A program made the translations under genes and the position numbers. DNA of 64,000 nucleotides from Trichopria drosophilae. Taxonomy: Eukaryota > Arthropoda > Insecta > Hymenoptera > Diapriidae. A model generated the notes under the pieces. The model did not search any database and was not told the origin of the DNA. It worked only from the letters and a program-made list of their open reading frames with translations. Positions 33,538 to 48,800 of the stretch are shown here, piece by piece. Each line of letters begins with the position of its first letter. Position 1 is the first letter of the stretch. The stretch is from contig CM059585.1 of assembly GCA_030407085.1 (NCBI GenBank), positions 10,843,001 through 10,907,000 on the forward strand. The letters are read 5' to 3'.

Positions 33538-33852
33538 CGCCGCTCAATCACATTCGTACCTGTACCATAAAGGATGCGCGAGAAACTGTAGACGAATTGT
33601 AATAAGTGTAAATAGGCGCAAGAGTTTTTTTTTTAACCTTAATTCGTGCTTCGTCTTTTCTAACCTCCTAATGTGCAATAACCCTCCGACGAGGCTGAGT
33701 ATTCTTGATAAAGTGAACGACTCATTCCGGACAGTCTTGATTTATCGACACGATTATTACTTGCGACAAATTTTATTGTATAATGTACCATATTTCGATT
33801 GGCACTTAATAATTAATGATTTCTTTACACGTACATAAAAGTATCCGTTGAT

Positions 33853-36800
33853 TCAGGAGTCGTCTTTGTGTTTTGAATTCTTGTCGCTGTGCTGCGCGCT
33901 AAAGTTCAACGAGCTCAAGGAAGGAGAGCGATCGGTGTTGGTGTCGTTCGGTCGTCGACGTATCGGTGTCGAGGTTCGACCGCGCACCAGGAGTGACCTC
34001 TCGGTGCTCATGTGGGTGCCGTCTCTGTTGGATATCGACGAGACGTCGCTGATGTTCGGTAGCCGGTTCTCCTGCACCCCGCGTTTCAGAACTATTGACC
34101 TCTTGTTCACCGGCGTCGCGTCCGAGTTCGACGAAGAGCTCAGGGCGTACGCCTCCCGGGTCTTCTGCAAGGTAATCTGTGCCCAAGAACCGATGTACTC
34201 TACTAGCTTTTCTAAATCGGGAGACGAGGCGAAGAAAGTCCTGAGGTCCGACGACGTCGAGCTCGTGATCTCGGAGATGCCGGACCAGCCGGAGAAGCTC
34301 GTCGAACTCGTCGACGTCATTTTGTTCTTCGTCGCCGCCTCCTCTTCGAACTGGGTAATCTCGTTCTCGGGGACGTCCGGCAGCGTGTGCATTTCCGGCG
34401 CCTCGCTCTGATGGAGCTGATCCAGGGGTACGTCCGGGAGGCTGTGCATCGATTCCGCGGAGACGTTCCCGTTCGACGTCTTCTTCGAGAACCTTCGAGG
34501 GGTTCTCGGGGTCCTTTCTCGCTCGTTCGACAATCTCGTCTCCTCGGTGTCCGTTACCCTGGGCGCGCTGTTCGTCGACCTCGATTGCAACTCGACGTTT
34601 CGTCGAGCTTTTGCTGGACTGCGACTACTGACACGACTCTTATTCGCCCCAGTGTCTGGAGTATCCATTTCGGTGATTGCTGACAATTCGTGCGCCTGCT
34701 GGAATTCTTGCAATATTCTGCTAACAGACGATTAAATTTATATTTATAACCTTTAAAAAATGGAAATGTAATTTTACAACTTGCATTACATTCAATTCAA
34801 TTTAGTTTATTGCCTTAAATACTTCGTACAATTTTAATTCATTAGTACAGTACTCCTTCCCTTATTCTAATGTCTTCCCTTATTCTAATTTTTTCTCTTC
34901 TCCTATTCTAATATTTCCCCTCACGCGTTCTCCCCACTGACGGATGTTGACGTGTGGATTTTCTAAATGCAAAAAACGGCGCATGCGCAACAAAAGAAAA
35001 AGAGACAAAAGTGAGACTACAAATCTAAGTAGTGGGGGAGAGGGGAAAATTAGAATAAGGGAAGGACTACTGTAGATACAGTTTGGTCTCGTATATAATG
35101 AGTATTAACGGTATTATTCAGGTATTAACGATGTTCTCACGTAAGTTCTTCAGGAAACTTGTCTGTGAAAAGACAGTAAGAAAAGGATAAAAATATGAAA
35201 AAAAGCAATACAGGTAACGATAAAAATAAGTAATGGTAATATAAAAATATAAAAAAAACATAATATAATATACATTTCAATAAACATTTATCACTTGTTT
35301 TCTTTTTAAATTGATTTTTTTATCATTTCTTTAAAAATCAAACAAAAAAAACCATGACAAATTTTTTAAAATTATGTCAAGTATTCGAAAACTAATCTGA
35401 AGGATAACATCAAGAAATTGCGTCATTACATAAACTTCATTAAATAATTTTAGTAATTATTGCAACTGAAACGTGGACAATCCAAAACGTTAACTTATTT
35501 CCCATTCCTGGTTATAAAGCTATATATAATGGAAGCCGTAGAAATCAAAATGATGGAACAGTTATATATTTAAAAGAAAATCTGCATTATTCATATGAGA
35601 TTATACCTATTAATGATAACAATGTAATAAAATTAACAATAATGCTGTCATCAATGGAGAAGATAGAAATAATAGCCCTCTATAGACAAGTTATCTCATA
35701 TTTTGAACTCATTGGACCCAAATGCCACCCAATTATTAATTGGCGATATTAACATAGACATATTGAATAACTCACCATCTACTCTAGAATACCTCACTGA
35801 ATTAAGATCCCATGCATTCAACTCAGCTATAAATATACCAACAAGAGAAGACAAGAGTTCTGCAACGTGCATAGACCATATTTTTTATAGAGAAGGAAAA
35901 TTTAAAAAGAATCTTTTCGCAGCAGTTCTCAAAAATGCCATTACCGATCATTATACAATCATTATTTCTGTACTGCAAGATCAAAACCCAAAACCTCCAA
36001 CTACTCCACGAATGGGTGGGGTCCAAAGCTCCGAATGTTCAAAATTCCGAATAGTCCAAATATCCGAATTTCAAAAAATCGAATGATATTTATCCAAATG
36101 TTTGAATACCCGAATGGTCGAAAATCCGAATGTCGAGCTTAATGACATTTTTACTCCGTATTTCGTCATGAGAATAGTTTGAAATGTTAAATAACCTTAA
36201 AAATCGAATATCCTATTGTTCAAAAATCCGAATAATCGAAATTCGAATGTTTGGAAATCCGAGTAATGGAAAGCCGAATGTTCGGAATTCCGAATAATGG
36301 AAATCCGAATGTTCGAATATCCGATCTGCTATAAAACCATTCGGAAATGGAGGATTCGGATTTTTGAACATTCGGTTTTTCTTGATTCGGATATTCGAAC
36401 ATTCGCATTTTCGACCATTCGGGTATTCAAACATTCGGATAAATATCATTCGATTTTTTGAAATTCGGATATTTGGACTATTCGGAATTTTGAACATTCG
36501 GAGCTTTGGACCCCACCCCCACGAATAAGACGGAAAATTAATTATACTAAATTAGTAGCAATTGCGCAAATAGAGACATGGAACGACCTTTATGTGACGA
36601 ATGATGTAGGTGCAAATATATTAGTAAAAAAAATTCAAAATCATATAAATCAATCCACATCAATTCAAACAACTGCAAGAACAAAAAAGAAAACACCCTG
36701 GATTACTCGTGGACTATTAACTTCAATGTTAATAAGAGATAAACTTTGGTCTCAGACACAACATAATCCCCACAATGTGGCATTAAAAAACCACTACAAA

Positions 36801-39800
36801 AAATATAGGAACTATCTCTAGAAACTATTAACGAAAACCAAAAATAAATACTTTGAAAACTACATAAACAACTGTAAGAAAGACCCTAAAAAATTGTGGC
36901 AAACAGTTAACGACTTAGTGGACAAAGGCCTAAAATGCAAAAATGACAAGATCACTAAAATAAAAACCCAGTTAGATCAAAATATTGATGATTACAAAAT
37001 AGCAAATGAATTCGTTAATTATTTCACGAACGTAGGAAAAAACTTAGCAAGTAAAATCGTTCAAGTTCCAAAACCTCCTTGGATTCATTCACAGCTAAAC
37101 TCAATCTACCTTGCGGATGTCAATGAAACTGAGATTGCAAACGCCATCTGATCCTTGAAACTTGGTAAAGCAATAGGACCTGATTTAATATCCGTCGAAT
37201 CTCTTAAAAAAGAAGCGCCATTCATTCTCAAACCTTTAACCTATCTGATAAACCTCCGTTTCAATAAAGGTATCTGCCAAGCAAAATTTAAGACTGCAAA
37301 AATGATTCCAATATACAAAACTGGAGACAAATACGAAGTATCAAACTATAGACACATCGCAATAATTTCTTCACTAGCTAAAATCTTTGAGATATGCTTG
37401 AATAATCGTCTCATACAATTTTTGTATTCAAACAGTTTATTAAACTATTATTAATTCGGTTTTAGACCGAACAAATCTACTGAGGACGCTGTAGGCGAAG
37501 CTACACGATACATTTGTAATGCCTTGGACCATAGCAAACCTTTCCTGGCTATCTTATAGATTTAATGAAGGCCTTTGATACACTTGATCATAATATTCTT
37601 TTGGACAAGCTAGAGAGGTGTGGAATCAGAGAAACTGCTCTCCAACTATTAACAACTTATTTGTACAACATACCTCAATACGTAAAAATAGGAACAACAC
37701 AAAGCGAAATCCTACACTGTTAGAAATTTCGGTAGCAATTTTCTGAAACATGTAACCGAAGTTTTTTTACGGTTACCGTTTCAGAATTTTACGAAACATG
37801 AACGGAAATTTCGGGAACGGTAACCGTAAAAAGCTTCGGTTACATGTTTCAGAAAATTTTGTTACAGTTTCAGAATTTTCAATTGCAGTAACAGAATAGT
37901 ATAAGAGGAGTAAAATTTGTTTGCTTTATCATATTTTTTTGTGTTTTCTATGATTTATTGTCCTTCGTTTGGGGAAGGCTACCCTGTTATTAAAAATAGA
38001 AAATTTAATAAAAACAACACTGTTTTGTAAATGTGCAGCAGGGTAGAAAAAATACGATATATATCTATCGCCTTTCTACTAATAAGAATCAACATTATAC
38101 AATTCAACAATATTCGGATGACACTCGTTATACTGGTCCCACTTTTATTTAACATATATATTAACGATCTTTTTTCTGTGGAAACAAGAGGAAAAATCAT
38201 CGCATATTCTGACGACACATTCTTATATTTCGAAAGTGCATCTTGGAAACACGTCTTGGATACTGCATCTAAAGATTTTATACATATCAAAAATTGGCTC
38301 GCTTCAAACAAACTAACGTTAAACTAAAAAAAGCAGTTTGTATCACCTTTGGATGCTACAAAGACAGCATATTAAAACTAAACACCATTGTATTGCACAA
38401 ACCCGACTGTTGCACACCAGCGAATTGTAAAACATGCAAAAGTATTATTGTTAAATCCACAAAATATCTTGGAATAGAAGTTGATGCACATTTATGTTGG
38501 AAATACCATAGAAATAATACAATACGGAAATTACAATATTTGTCCTTTGCCTTTAACCATTTAACATCGGAGCAAAATTGAGAGTAGGTATGAAAACATG
38601 AAACACAATTTTAGGGGTTTTCGGGGTCGCTGATTACGAATATGATGTCAAATTGACAATTTGACAATTGACAGCTGTCAATTCAGATGTCACCTTTCTA
38701 AAAAGTGATTATTTTTGACGAAAATTACAGTATAAGGGTATTTACCATTTTTGTCAAAAATAATCACTTTTTAGAAAAGTTGACATCTGAATTGACAGCT
38801 GTCAATTGTCAAATGTTCAATTTGACATCATATTCGTAATCAACGATCCCAAAAACCCTTATAAACATGTGTCACTTATTTATAATTATTGTTAGTACTT
38901 GGGAAACACAAGTTATTTTTTCTATGTTTGAGGCGCCATCTAGGATACGCCATTTTGAATTTTTTAATTTTGGGACCAAATTCGTATTCGGTGGTTCAAA
39001 AACTTTTAAATTCTGTGTCCCAACATTTTTTTTTTGACTTTGATGTCCGTCTGGGAGTTAACTGATTTTTTTTCACGATTTTTGCGATTTGCATAAACTT
39101 TTGGTTATTTATTTATTAAAAAGAATTTTTTTTCCATTACTTGTATTTTTTTCTAGATACTGGCATCCACACTGAAGAAAATAAGCTAAACCGCATTAAA
39201 AAATATTGATATTCTTGAAAGTTACAGGCGTTTTTGCAAGTGGGACATATATCACGGTGGGCTTGAACCAACTTTAAATAAAGTCTTCCGAAATGGGAGT
39301 TTCTTGTTGATTCTGGTACTGGTGACCTTCCTGAGTATTTTCATCAAAAAATTTAAAAAATCGGTCGGGCACATTTTTTTAAATTGATTTTTAATATTAA
39401 AATAGGAAAATTAATCAAATTACGAAGTATAACGTATGCTTAAATATTTTAAACATATATTATTTTGTTTTTAATGATAGGTTATGAATAAAACAATCTA
39501 AATTGCATAGATTTCTTTTATAGTTTTGTCCACAAGAACTCTGAAATCTAGTGTACACATGAGGATAATGTTTTGTTCAACTTAAACGAATAAAACACGT
39601 TTATGTGAAATCATTGAAAATAATAAATCATTAGTCGTTCTTATTTTAATATTTATTAATATTTTTTTACATATCGGTCACAATAAATATTAAAAATGGA
39701 GACCATTAAATTCGCAAACAGCGCGTAATAAAAAATGTTGCTTGTAGTCCGAATGTGTTGGGCCAACTTTGTGTTTTAGCCAAAAAGTATTAAAGTAATG

Positions 39801-42800
39801 ATGAACCTATTCAAAAGCTTGTTCGCTGAATATTCCTAATCTTAACTGATATTTGTTGCAAAATTCTTGCACGTGTACAAAAATACAATTCGCTTTGGGG
39901 GTAACTGAAATTCCGAGACTTAACCCGTTTCCGCCCAAAATGCCGTAAATTTCACTACATTTTAATCGTCACATTTCTTATAGAAACTAACGATGAATAA
40001 TTCTGAATATTTAGATTCTATAGTTTTCAACCCTCCTCTTTCCGAATCCGAAGTTCGTTTTTCGCTAGGAGCAGCCATTTTTTAAATATGACGGCGAAAA
40101 GGCAAAAAAATAGAGAAAATTGCGATTTTTGGATCGGTTTTTCATGTTTTTCAAAAGGTTCGCGCTGACCGATCATTCCAAAGACCTGGATCTGGTGGAA
40201 TAATGAGTTTGACAAAAAGTTGACATGATCAGATATGCAAAATATAAGATGGCGGATCCAAGATGGCTGATTTTTCGCAGAATTTGTGTTTTTATAGCAT
40301 TTCCGACATTATTATTAGCTATTAATAAATATTATTGTACGCACTTATTATTGATTTACACAATCATTTGTAACAGTATCTTCTATCCGATACTCGAAAT
40401 TCCAAATGGCGGTTCCAAGATGGCCGACTGAAATGTAACAAAATTTCTCGATCCATATGAAACTGACTACTCGGTGGTTTTCGGGGTCGCAGATTACGAA
40501 TATGACATTTGATTTTCATCATTCAAAATGGCGGACCCAAAATGGCGGTCTTTGGAATGATCGGTCATCGCGAATCTATTGAAAAACATGAAAAACCGAT
40601 CCAAAAATCGCAATTTTCTCTATTTTTTTGCCTTTTCGCCGTCATATTTAAAAAATGGCTGCTCCTAGCGAAAAACGGACTTCGGATTCGGAAAGAGGAG
40701 GGTTGAAAACTATAGAATCTAAATATTCAGAATTATTCATCGTTAGTTTCTATAAGAAAAGTGACGATTAAAATGTAGTCAAATTCACGGCATTTTGGGC
40801 GGAAACGGGTTAAATAACTATTTCTGAAATTGTTTATATATTTGGAATAGTCCGGATCTAAAAGTTGATTTTTTTATAAAAATATTCAGGAAGCTCACCA
40901 GTACCAGAATCAACAAGAAAATCCCATTTCAGAAGACTTTTTATTTAAAGTTGGTGGAACTAGTAAAAGATAATAAACCCTTAGAAATTTTCAACCAAAA
41001 ATACTGAAAATCATCAGGAATAAAGAACACACCTATCCAACAATTGAACTTTACAACTTAACTAAGACATTAAATGTAGACAAAATGTATCAATTAAAAA
41101 CAATCAACTATTATATAACACATAAACTCCTGAAATTTAAACAAAGAAACCGTTCAACAAGACTAAACCTGCAAAATCTGGCTCTAACTTTATCTAAGCA
41201 ACCACTGGACAAAAATCACATGATTATAGAGCACCATCCTTATTTAATAAGCTTCCAAAAACTCTCAGAAAACAACTTGGCTATAATCCAAAGAGATCAT
41301 CGTATAACAAGCTACAAGATTTTATAACTTTTCAAGACATATTATAATTACCAAAAATTTGTCAGACCAATAGTTAACCTCTACATATTTTCATAAAATA
41401 TTCTTCTGTCTACATATATTACATATATTATATTTTTTACCAATTGTTATATTAGTATGCAAGTATTTCATCACAGACAAGTTCCCAGAAGAACTTACGT
41501 CAGCTCTAAACATCTCTTGTTACCATCTTTTAACTATACTTAGTGTATAAGAATTTGTAGATGTTTAAGCTAAAAGTACTTCAATTTCTGAACAAAATGC
41601 ACTCAGTCCCATTTTAATGCGATAATTAGAAAAATAGATATCGTAACTTAAAGAAATTCAGTAAATACAACGTCACTACCGCCATTTTGAAAATTTTTAC
41701 AAAATATTCTACCAAGTTATTTTTCATGCCTGTACCCATCAAATATTTCATTTTCGATGAATTTGGAGACAGTTTTGATATTGTTGGCGTGGAATGACTC
41801 ATTACGTAACCTCAAAAAAACATGGCAGATGTTACGCGAAAATCTAATATTCAAACTGGCCGTCGATTTTTTAAAAATCTTACTCTCTCAGTTTTGATAT
41901 TGTTGGCATGGAATGACTCTTATGTTAAAAAACTATTCTTATTAAATAAACATATTTTTCTAAAAAGACTTACCCAAAATGGTTGACTAAACTGGGCGGA
42001 GGTCTTGAAGGGCCCTTCAACTGCGTGCGCGGTCGTGGTTGAGGAACCTTGGGAATGCCAGCCAACATAGGAGCAGAACTCGACGTCTGTTTTCGAAGAA
42101 AATGATTTCATTTATAAAATAAAAAAATCGTTAATTTTTCAATTTCAATTGTTATTTACCTCGTTGACGGGATATTCATCCTCCCATTTATTTACCGCGT
42201 GTTCTTCGTTTCTTGGACTACCAGTTCCAGACATCGCATCTCCAGACTTCCCTAAACCGACATTTTCCACGTTTTTACTTTGCTCAAGGATCTCGTTCAA
42301 CAGCATCTTCACGATTTCTTCGTCGTGATCCACTGGACTCTCAGCAATCGTCTTTTGGACTGCAGCTTGTTTCGTTAGCATTCGGATTCGCTCCAGAGGG
42401 ATGTGAACGCGTTCGTCGCTTACGATTTTCGGTTTTTGAGTTTCACGGGGGACCGTGTCGTTTTCGATTTGCTCGTCGTCCTCCGGTAGGCTCTCGGCGA
42501 GGAAGTCCTTTGATATCTCGCCGCTGATTCGTGGCGACATCTCGATTCTGGAATAAGGCACGGGAGGTTTCGGAATTTTTACACCTTTGCCAGCAATGAT
42601 TTGCTGAGATTCGAAAACAGTTTTTTGAAGTTGTGCGCTTATCGCGTCGATGCTTTCCACCAGTTTACGAACGCCGTCGGCGCGTTCAAATTCCGCTGCT
42701 ACGTGAACTGCAAATTTGATTTTGTATTGTTAATTATTATAATTGACTCAGACCTTTTACAAGTGAGTCATTACAAAAGGTAACATATAATCTGATTTTT

Positions 42801-45800
42801 TTCAACTTGTGCAAGCGCATAACACTGTCCGACACTGATGTTGCCTTTGACAAGCGAAGTATCATTTCCGAAGTATTTTTTTCGTGCTGAAAATGACGGC
42901 GCTAACAGAATTTTGCTATCACGTCACACTTTGGAGAAAAAAATGGCTAAATTTAACCTCATTTTTTAACCACATTTAATTTCATTTTTCTCCAAAGTGT
43001 GACGTGATAGCAAAATTCTGCTAGCGCCATCGTTTTCGGCACGAAAAAATACTTCGGAAATTATACTTCGCTTGTCAAAGGCAGACAAAAAGTAAAATTT
43101 TGCCGGTCAGTGTAATGGCTTGCGGACTTTTAATTACTGTCAATAATAAATTATTAGTGCCGAACATTTATTCGTATTATTATCAATAAACTCGGGTAAA
43201 TATTTTATTGGATCTGTATGTATTCCACCACGGTCTAATTTCCAAGTATATCTGGAGCATATTATGGCCATCAAGGACTACAATTCATCCAATATTCATT
43301 GGACAAAAGATGACTCAGGACTCAGTGTTGCTTCATATGAATCCACTTCTTCATTGTCAACAAGCGCTGCTAATATAAAAGGCTGTTTTTTGAGTAAAAA
43401 TTCCTGAAGTGTGACAAAATTTTCGAATTAAATGAATTCATTCGAAAATTGGTACAATGAAACGTAATTATCAGTTAATTAAAAGGGCCAAAAGATTTTT
43501 CAACAAAATTAAATTTCCCGGATTTATGCGCAATTGAAATTTTTGACAGTATTCTTGTAAAAATCTTGGGATTCAATGATTCGATCTTTATGAAATTTAC
43601 TGGAGGTGAACATGAAATATTGTACCTTTAATTGAAATAATAAAAACTTTCAATTGTTAATATACTTATTGTTATTAAAAAATTAACTTTCAATTTGTTA
43701 AATAAACAAGGTTCTCCACGTCTGAGGAAGTTCATTCAAAGTTTACTGTAAAGAGCATTTTATAACGATACCCATTTTGAAATTTTTTGGATCGTAATTA
43801 GAAATACAGTACTTGCGTTTTTTCTGACTTTCTGTACTAAAATACTGTCAAAAATGTCAATTGCGCATAACTAAAGGAAATGTAATTTTTTTGAAAAATC
43901 CTTTGGCCCGTTTAATTAACTCATAATTACGTTTCATGTTACCTATTTTCGAATGAATTCATTAAATTCGAAAATTTAGTGTCACACTTCAGGAACTTTT
44001 ACTCTTTTATCATTAGATCTTTATCAACACAACACAATAGTCGACACTATGGAATACACAGGCCAAAATAAAACCAATCTCCATACCCAAAACTGGACTA
44101 TACTTTTCCGACGTTTATCAAAGATCTGAATCCAAATCTGGCCGCAGAATTGGTCCATCACGTCAGGATTTTAAAATGTTTTAACCTAAAATTGCAAAAA
44201 ACACTGTTTTTGCTCATGTTCGGTAAATTTTTGTGGCTGAACAAACTGCTTGTTCAAACTTTGTCAAGAACCATATTAAAGCGTTATCATCAACTTTAAA
44301 ATGCTTTTTTAGTCATTTCGTATGTTTTTTTTTCAATGAGTTATCCAAGTTTTTGTCGAGGCATTATGATGCACTTTTAGGTTAGGATATCTCAAATTTT
44401 CGACGCTGTAGAACAATTATACGACCAGATTTTGATTCAGCACATCGAAAACGGTTGGCAAATTATACACAGGTTTCTGAATACATTTGAACCTGATTTT
44501 TGTCAATTTGCGAAAAAAAATTATTCCTACACAAAAACTTACTAAAATGGGCAAAAACTGTCTTTTTCAATACAACAATTTTTTTCAAGAAAGTTTGTTA
44601 GTTATTTTCATGTAATTATACATTTACTTAAATATATGAAAATCATAATTGCTCCCTGACAAAAATTTCGATAACTCGATAAAAAATACATCGTATCGGA
44701 ATTACTAACGAAGCCTTTTAAAGCTAACGAATAGCACCTTTATATTGTTCATACCAAATTGCAAATAATTTTGTACCGCAACCAAAACTTACCACAGTGT
44801 TTTTGCACTTTTACGTTATCTCAAAATCTTGACGTGATAGAACAATTCTGCGACCAAATTCAGATTCAGCGCAATGAAAACCTTCGTCCAGTTTCTGGGT
44901 ATAAATTGTTTTTGGTCTGTGTTATTTATGGGATTTTTGTTTTGCTACAAACCATGAGAGAATCATTTTCGCAGTTAGTCGATCCATTATCATATGATTT
45001 GTGTAATTCTGCCTTAACGTTTATATTAAATAATATTATTAGTACAACTAGATAGTAAAAATAAAAATCTTGCGTCCATGGACCTTGATCTTCAAAATGG
45101 GAGGATGAGCATTTTGAAATTGAATATGGCGACTGGAAGCCGAAAAATTTAGGCTATTTCGAATCCTGCCGAGTACAACAATGTATTTTGATGACAATTC
45201 CATAAATTTTGGTATATTGTTGTATTTTTAGTCACTGATTACGAATCTGTTAACAGATTTCTCAAATCTACAATGGCTGATCCAATATGACGGATAAACA
45301 ATATTTGTCGATTTTAGTAAAAATTTGTTTTGTAGTTTTTTTTGGGCCGCGGAATACGAATCAGTCGTGGGATTTACTACATTCAATATGACGGATCCAA
45401 TACGGTGGTTCGAATTTTGAAATGTGCCTGGATTTTTATGAAACTCGGTATTAGAAAGTTTTGGAATTCCCCAATTTCAAATATGCGCTAAACATGGCAA
45501 AATTCAACATAGCGGATCAATAATGGATTATATAAATGCAAAAAATAGTTGAATTGGGATGAAACTCGGTGTATTAATATTTTTCGGATTGAGAATTTTG
45601 ATTAAATCCAAATGGTGGGTCCGAAATGTTAAACTCACGAGAAAAAATCGTCAATGAAACGAAATACGTCGATTAACCGTCGATAATATCTTCGTTGCCG
45701 GAGATTTTTAAAATTTTTGTTTAATATAAATTTTCATAATCAATTACAATATCGAAATAATCGGTATACCAAGTTGCATCACAATTCAACTAGTTTTTGC

Positions 45801-48800
45801 ATTTCTATCTTCCATTTTGGATCCGCCATTTTGAGTTCATAATAAAAAACGGGGTTCATAAAAATCTGACGACTAATAAATTTAGTAAATCTGACGACAG
45901 ATTCGTATTCCGCGACGCAAAAAAACCCCGTGTACAAATTTTTGCTAAAATCGAAAAATATTGTTTATTTTCGTGGTTTTTCAGAAAATCTACCACGACC
46001 AAAGGTTATTTTTAAATCTATTAAAAATAACTAATATTTTTTTCATTTATTTTAAGAATTTCAAGTACTTTGATTAGTTTTGGCATTAATTTACCGTAAA
46101 ACAGCTCTATTTTAACAACTATTTCGGATTTTTGTAAGGATTTAACCCTTTAAGTCCTAAATGTGCACAATTTGCACACGGATTTCTGTATCGTTTTATG
46201 TATAAAATAAACATTTTTTAAAAATGGAAACATCTATATCCAGTTTTGAGGTTAGTCCAAGCTCACCGTGAAATAATAGTGAAAGGTCTTTAAGTATGTA
46301 CCTTAAGATGATATCATGGCATTAAAATAAACATAAAATTTCACATTGTATTTTTTCGAAAATTTTTCATTCAATAACATACAATTTTCAAATTGTATTT
46401 TTTTCTTTATGTCATTTTTTCACATTGAAATCATTTCAAAATTCTTGATTGAAGCAATAAAATCATGTCCTCGAGACGGGAACTTTTGATTGTGCATATT
46501 AACATTTCGAAAATAAATGTGAAAGTATCCAAAATAGAGGTTAAAACTCGAAAAAATCGGCAACCATTTAATTCTTTCCGTCGCGAAAGTCGGGGAGGCA
46601 ATATTCAGCGCTATTATGTTCCAAGCTTCGTTAAAATGATTGAAATAAGTCAAGATCTGCAGATTTTGACCTCCTATTTCGTATCATATAAAAAAAATAC
46701 CGTTTTTTTCGACGAAATCTCGTAGGAATCGCGTTTTTGACATTAAAAAAGGTAATACCATTGTAAAAGATACTAATCGCGTCTTACTTAACCTTTCCTT
46801 CTTCGGATTTTTTTTTCAAAAAACAAAATGCCGTCTGCAAGTTGTAACTTTGCATTTTGTTACACAAATACCCATTATTTGATCGTGTAACGGTCGAACA
46901 CGTGAAAAATTGAGATGAAAAAGTAATTATCACATTTTGTGAGTATCTAATCTCATGATAGTCCATTCCTAACCTGAAATTAGTTATAAACAATGGATTT
47001 TTACCGAATTTTGTCTGATTTTCACTCAATTTCCGACGTTTTCCTATTATTACGTATGTGTGAAATTGAAAATGACATTTATACTTTAATTAATCGAATA
47101 TAAGTAAAAAACAACTCGATTCCTACGAAAAAATTTGTATTTTTTCGGAAAAATTGTGTTTTTTTCAAATTAATTTCATTTCAATTTTGTTATCGTGTTT
47201 AAGCGTTGAAAGTTGCGTTCAAATTTCGTACTTTTTGGGCCTAAAATGATCAAGACAGTTTTACTTTGCCATTTTCAAATCGATTTTGTTGAATTTTTGG
47301 CAACGATCATTTTATATAATTACGTTTTACGGTTCCGGTGTTTGCCACTTTGAAAATATGGCGCTGTTAGTCGCTCACCTCTAAATTTTCTCATCAAAAT
47401 ATAGAAATTTTCGGGAATTCCAGACAAATTACAAATATGCTACAATGGCCCTCCCCTTATTTTAACTGCGTCCTTTATTTAAACTTTTTTCGTCCCTTGC
47501 GTTAACTTCTTCCCCCACCATTCGCCATTTGAAAGTGTTCAAAAGAGTGCGGACTGCTGTTTGCTCTTGCGCATACAGGTGAAGAAAGACGCCACTATGT
47601 CTCCTCTCTCTGTTTTTATTCTCTCATACTGCCAGTGGTGAGGATGAGGGGAAGCGGTAAAATAAGGGAAGAAGCCGCCATCTTCCTTGACTCGAAAAGT
47701 TAAAATAAGGGGAGACCCACTGTATGTTCTTTTTACGTAGAGTTGCGACAGCAAAGTATTAATACATTTACTGTATTTTTGGTTATAGAGTTTTGTTTTC
47801 GGTGCAAATCGAAATTGTATCCGTGAAGTATCAACAAAAATCTGTAGTTTTAATGAAAATATTTTGATTGTAGCTAAAAAGAGACCTACCTTTTTCACTT
47901 CGAACGTATTCAAGAACATCTTTCAAGGAGTTGATCCTCTTGGAGCAGTCGATCATGTCCTTCCAAGCGTCCGGGGCGTTTTCCGCGACGAAGGTCTGTA
48001 TGTCGTCCAAGTCCGGATGAGTGTGTCTGCAAACCGGGGCCTTACAGTTGCATTGTTTTTGAGAGGCCGTCGGTTTTGCCTGGGATATCGTCATTGGCAC
48101 CTCCGACTGCACTGGTTTCTGCGTTTTACTCGTGGGTTTTTCGTTTGGCCTGGAGTTACTCGCGTTGGCGAATCGCAGCGTCCTTCTGTCTCGCCTGACG
48201 TTCGACGGCAATCGCATTGTCCTCGGCGATGGTGTTTCCGGCGTCGATACCGGACTCACCATGACTCGGGGTTTCGACTTCGTCGACTCGTTTGCCGACG
48301 AATCCAACATTTCGAGGATCGGAGTACTGTTGTTCATCTTCCTCGGGGCGGCATCCGGTTTCGGTGTCGGTGGACTCTTGTACGTTGTCGAAGCGTCAGA
48401 AGCCTCTTGTTTCCGTTCGGTCGATATGTTAGGTGTCGTTTGCACAGCTGCGACTGCTTTTTTGGGAGATTTAATCACGTTTTGTATCGATGGCGTCGGT
48501 TTCTTTGGATTTTCCACCGAAATACCCGAGGACTTGGATGATTTTTTACTGGAGGAACTGGATCTGCTTCCCGGAGTAGATTTGGGCATTTGCTGGACGC
48601 ATTTCTTCGAACTCGTCGTTTTGGGCATTAGTCTTATCTCTTTCTTCTCCATATCGATTACCAAACTGGAAACTACGGACGACGTTCCATCGCGCGATTC
48701 CTTCTCGATATTGATTCTCACCGGTGAATTATTTCTTCTTCCTGGTGTTTTCGTTACCTTCAAACCCGATTCTTTGTCCTTCACGGAAGTAACGGTGATC

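Larger units (their letters stand above)
35453..41333 (+). pseudogene. Jockey-like LINE (EN-RT), decayed and interrupted
   Basis: The EN domain starts with VIIATETWTIQ (35455) and continues with QLLIGDINIDILNN (35727) and SSATCIDHIFYREG. The RT has KKLWQTVNDLVDKG, LKLGKAIGPDLISVESLKKE, LMKAFDTLDHNILLDKLE (motif A, about 37565), PLLFNIYINDLFSVE and IIAYSDDTFLYFE (motif C, about 38200), then KYLGIEVDAHLCWKYH. The C-terminal piece lies at 41030-41327 (RNKEHTYPTIELYNL ... RDHRITSYKIL). Several stops and frame shifts make it dead. The insertions within it are listed separately. Confidence 0.85.

Noticed and set aside
33848..34735. Plus-strand ORFs overlapping the last CEP295-like exon
   Set aside because: The minus-strand reading is continuous with the upstream exons and has the expected acceptor. 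The plus-strand ORFs have no such support.
35823..36497. Minus-strand ORFs with FPNIRISxxRIFE-like repeats
   Set aside because: Translations of the palindromic CCGAAT-unit element and antisense LINE, not genes.
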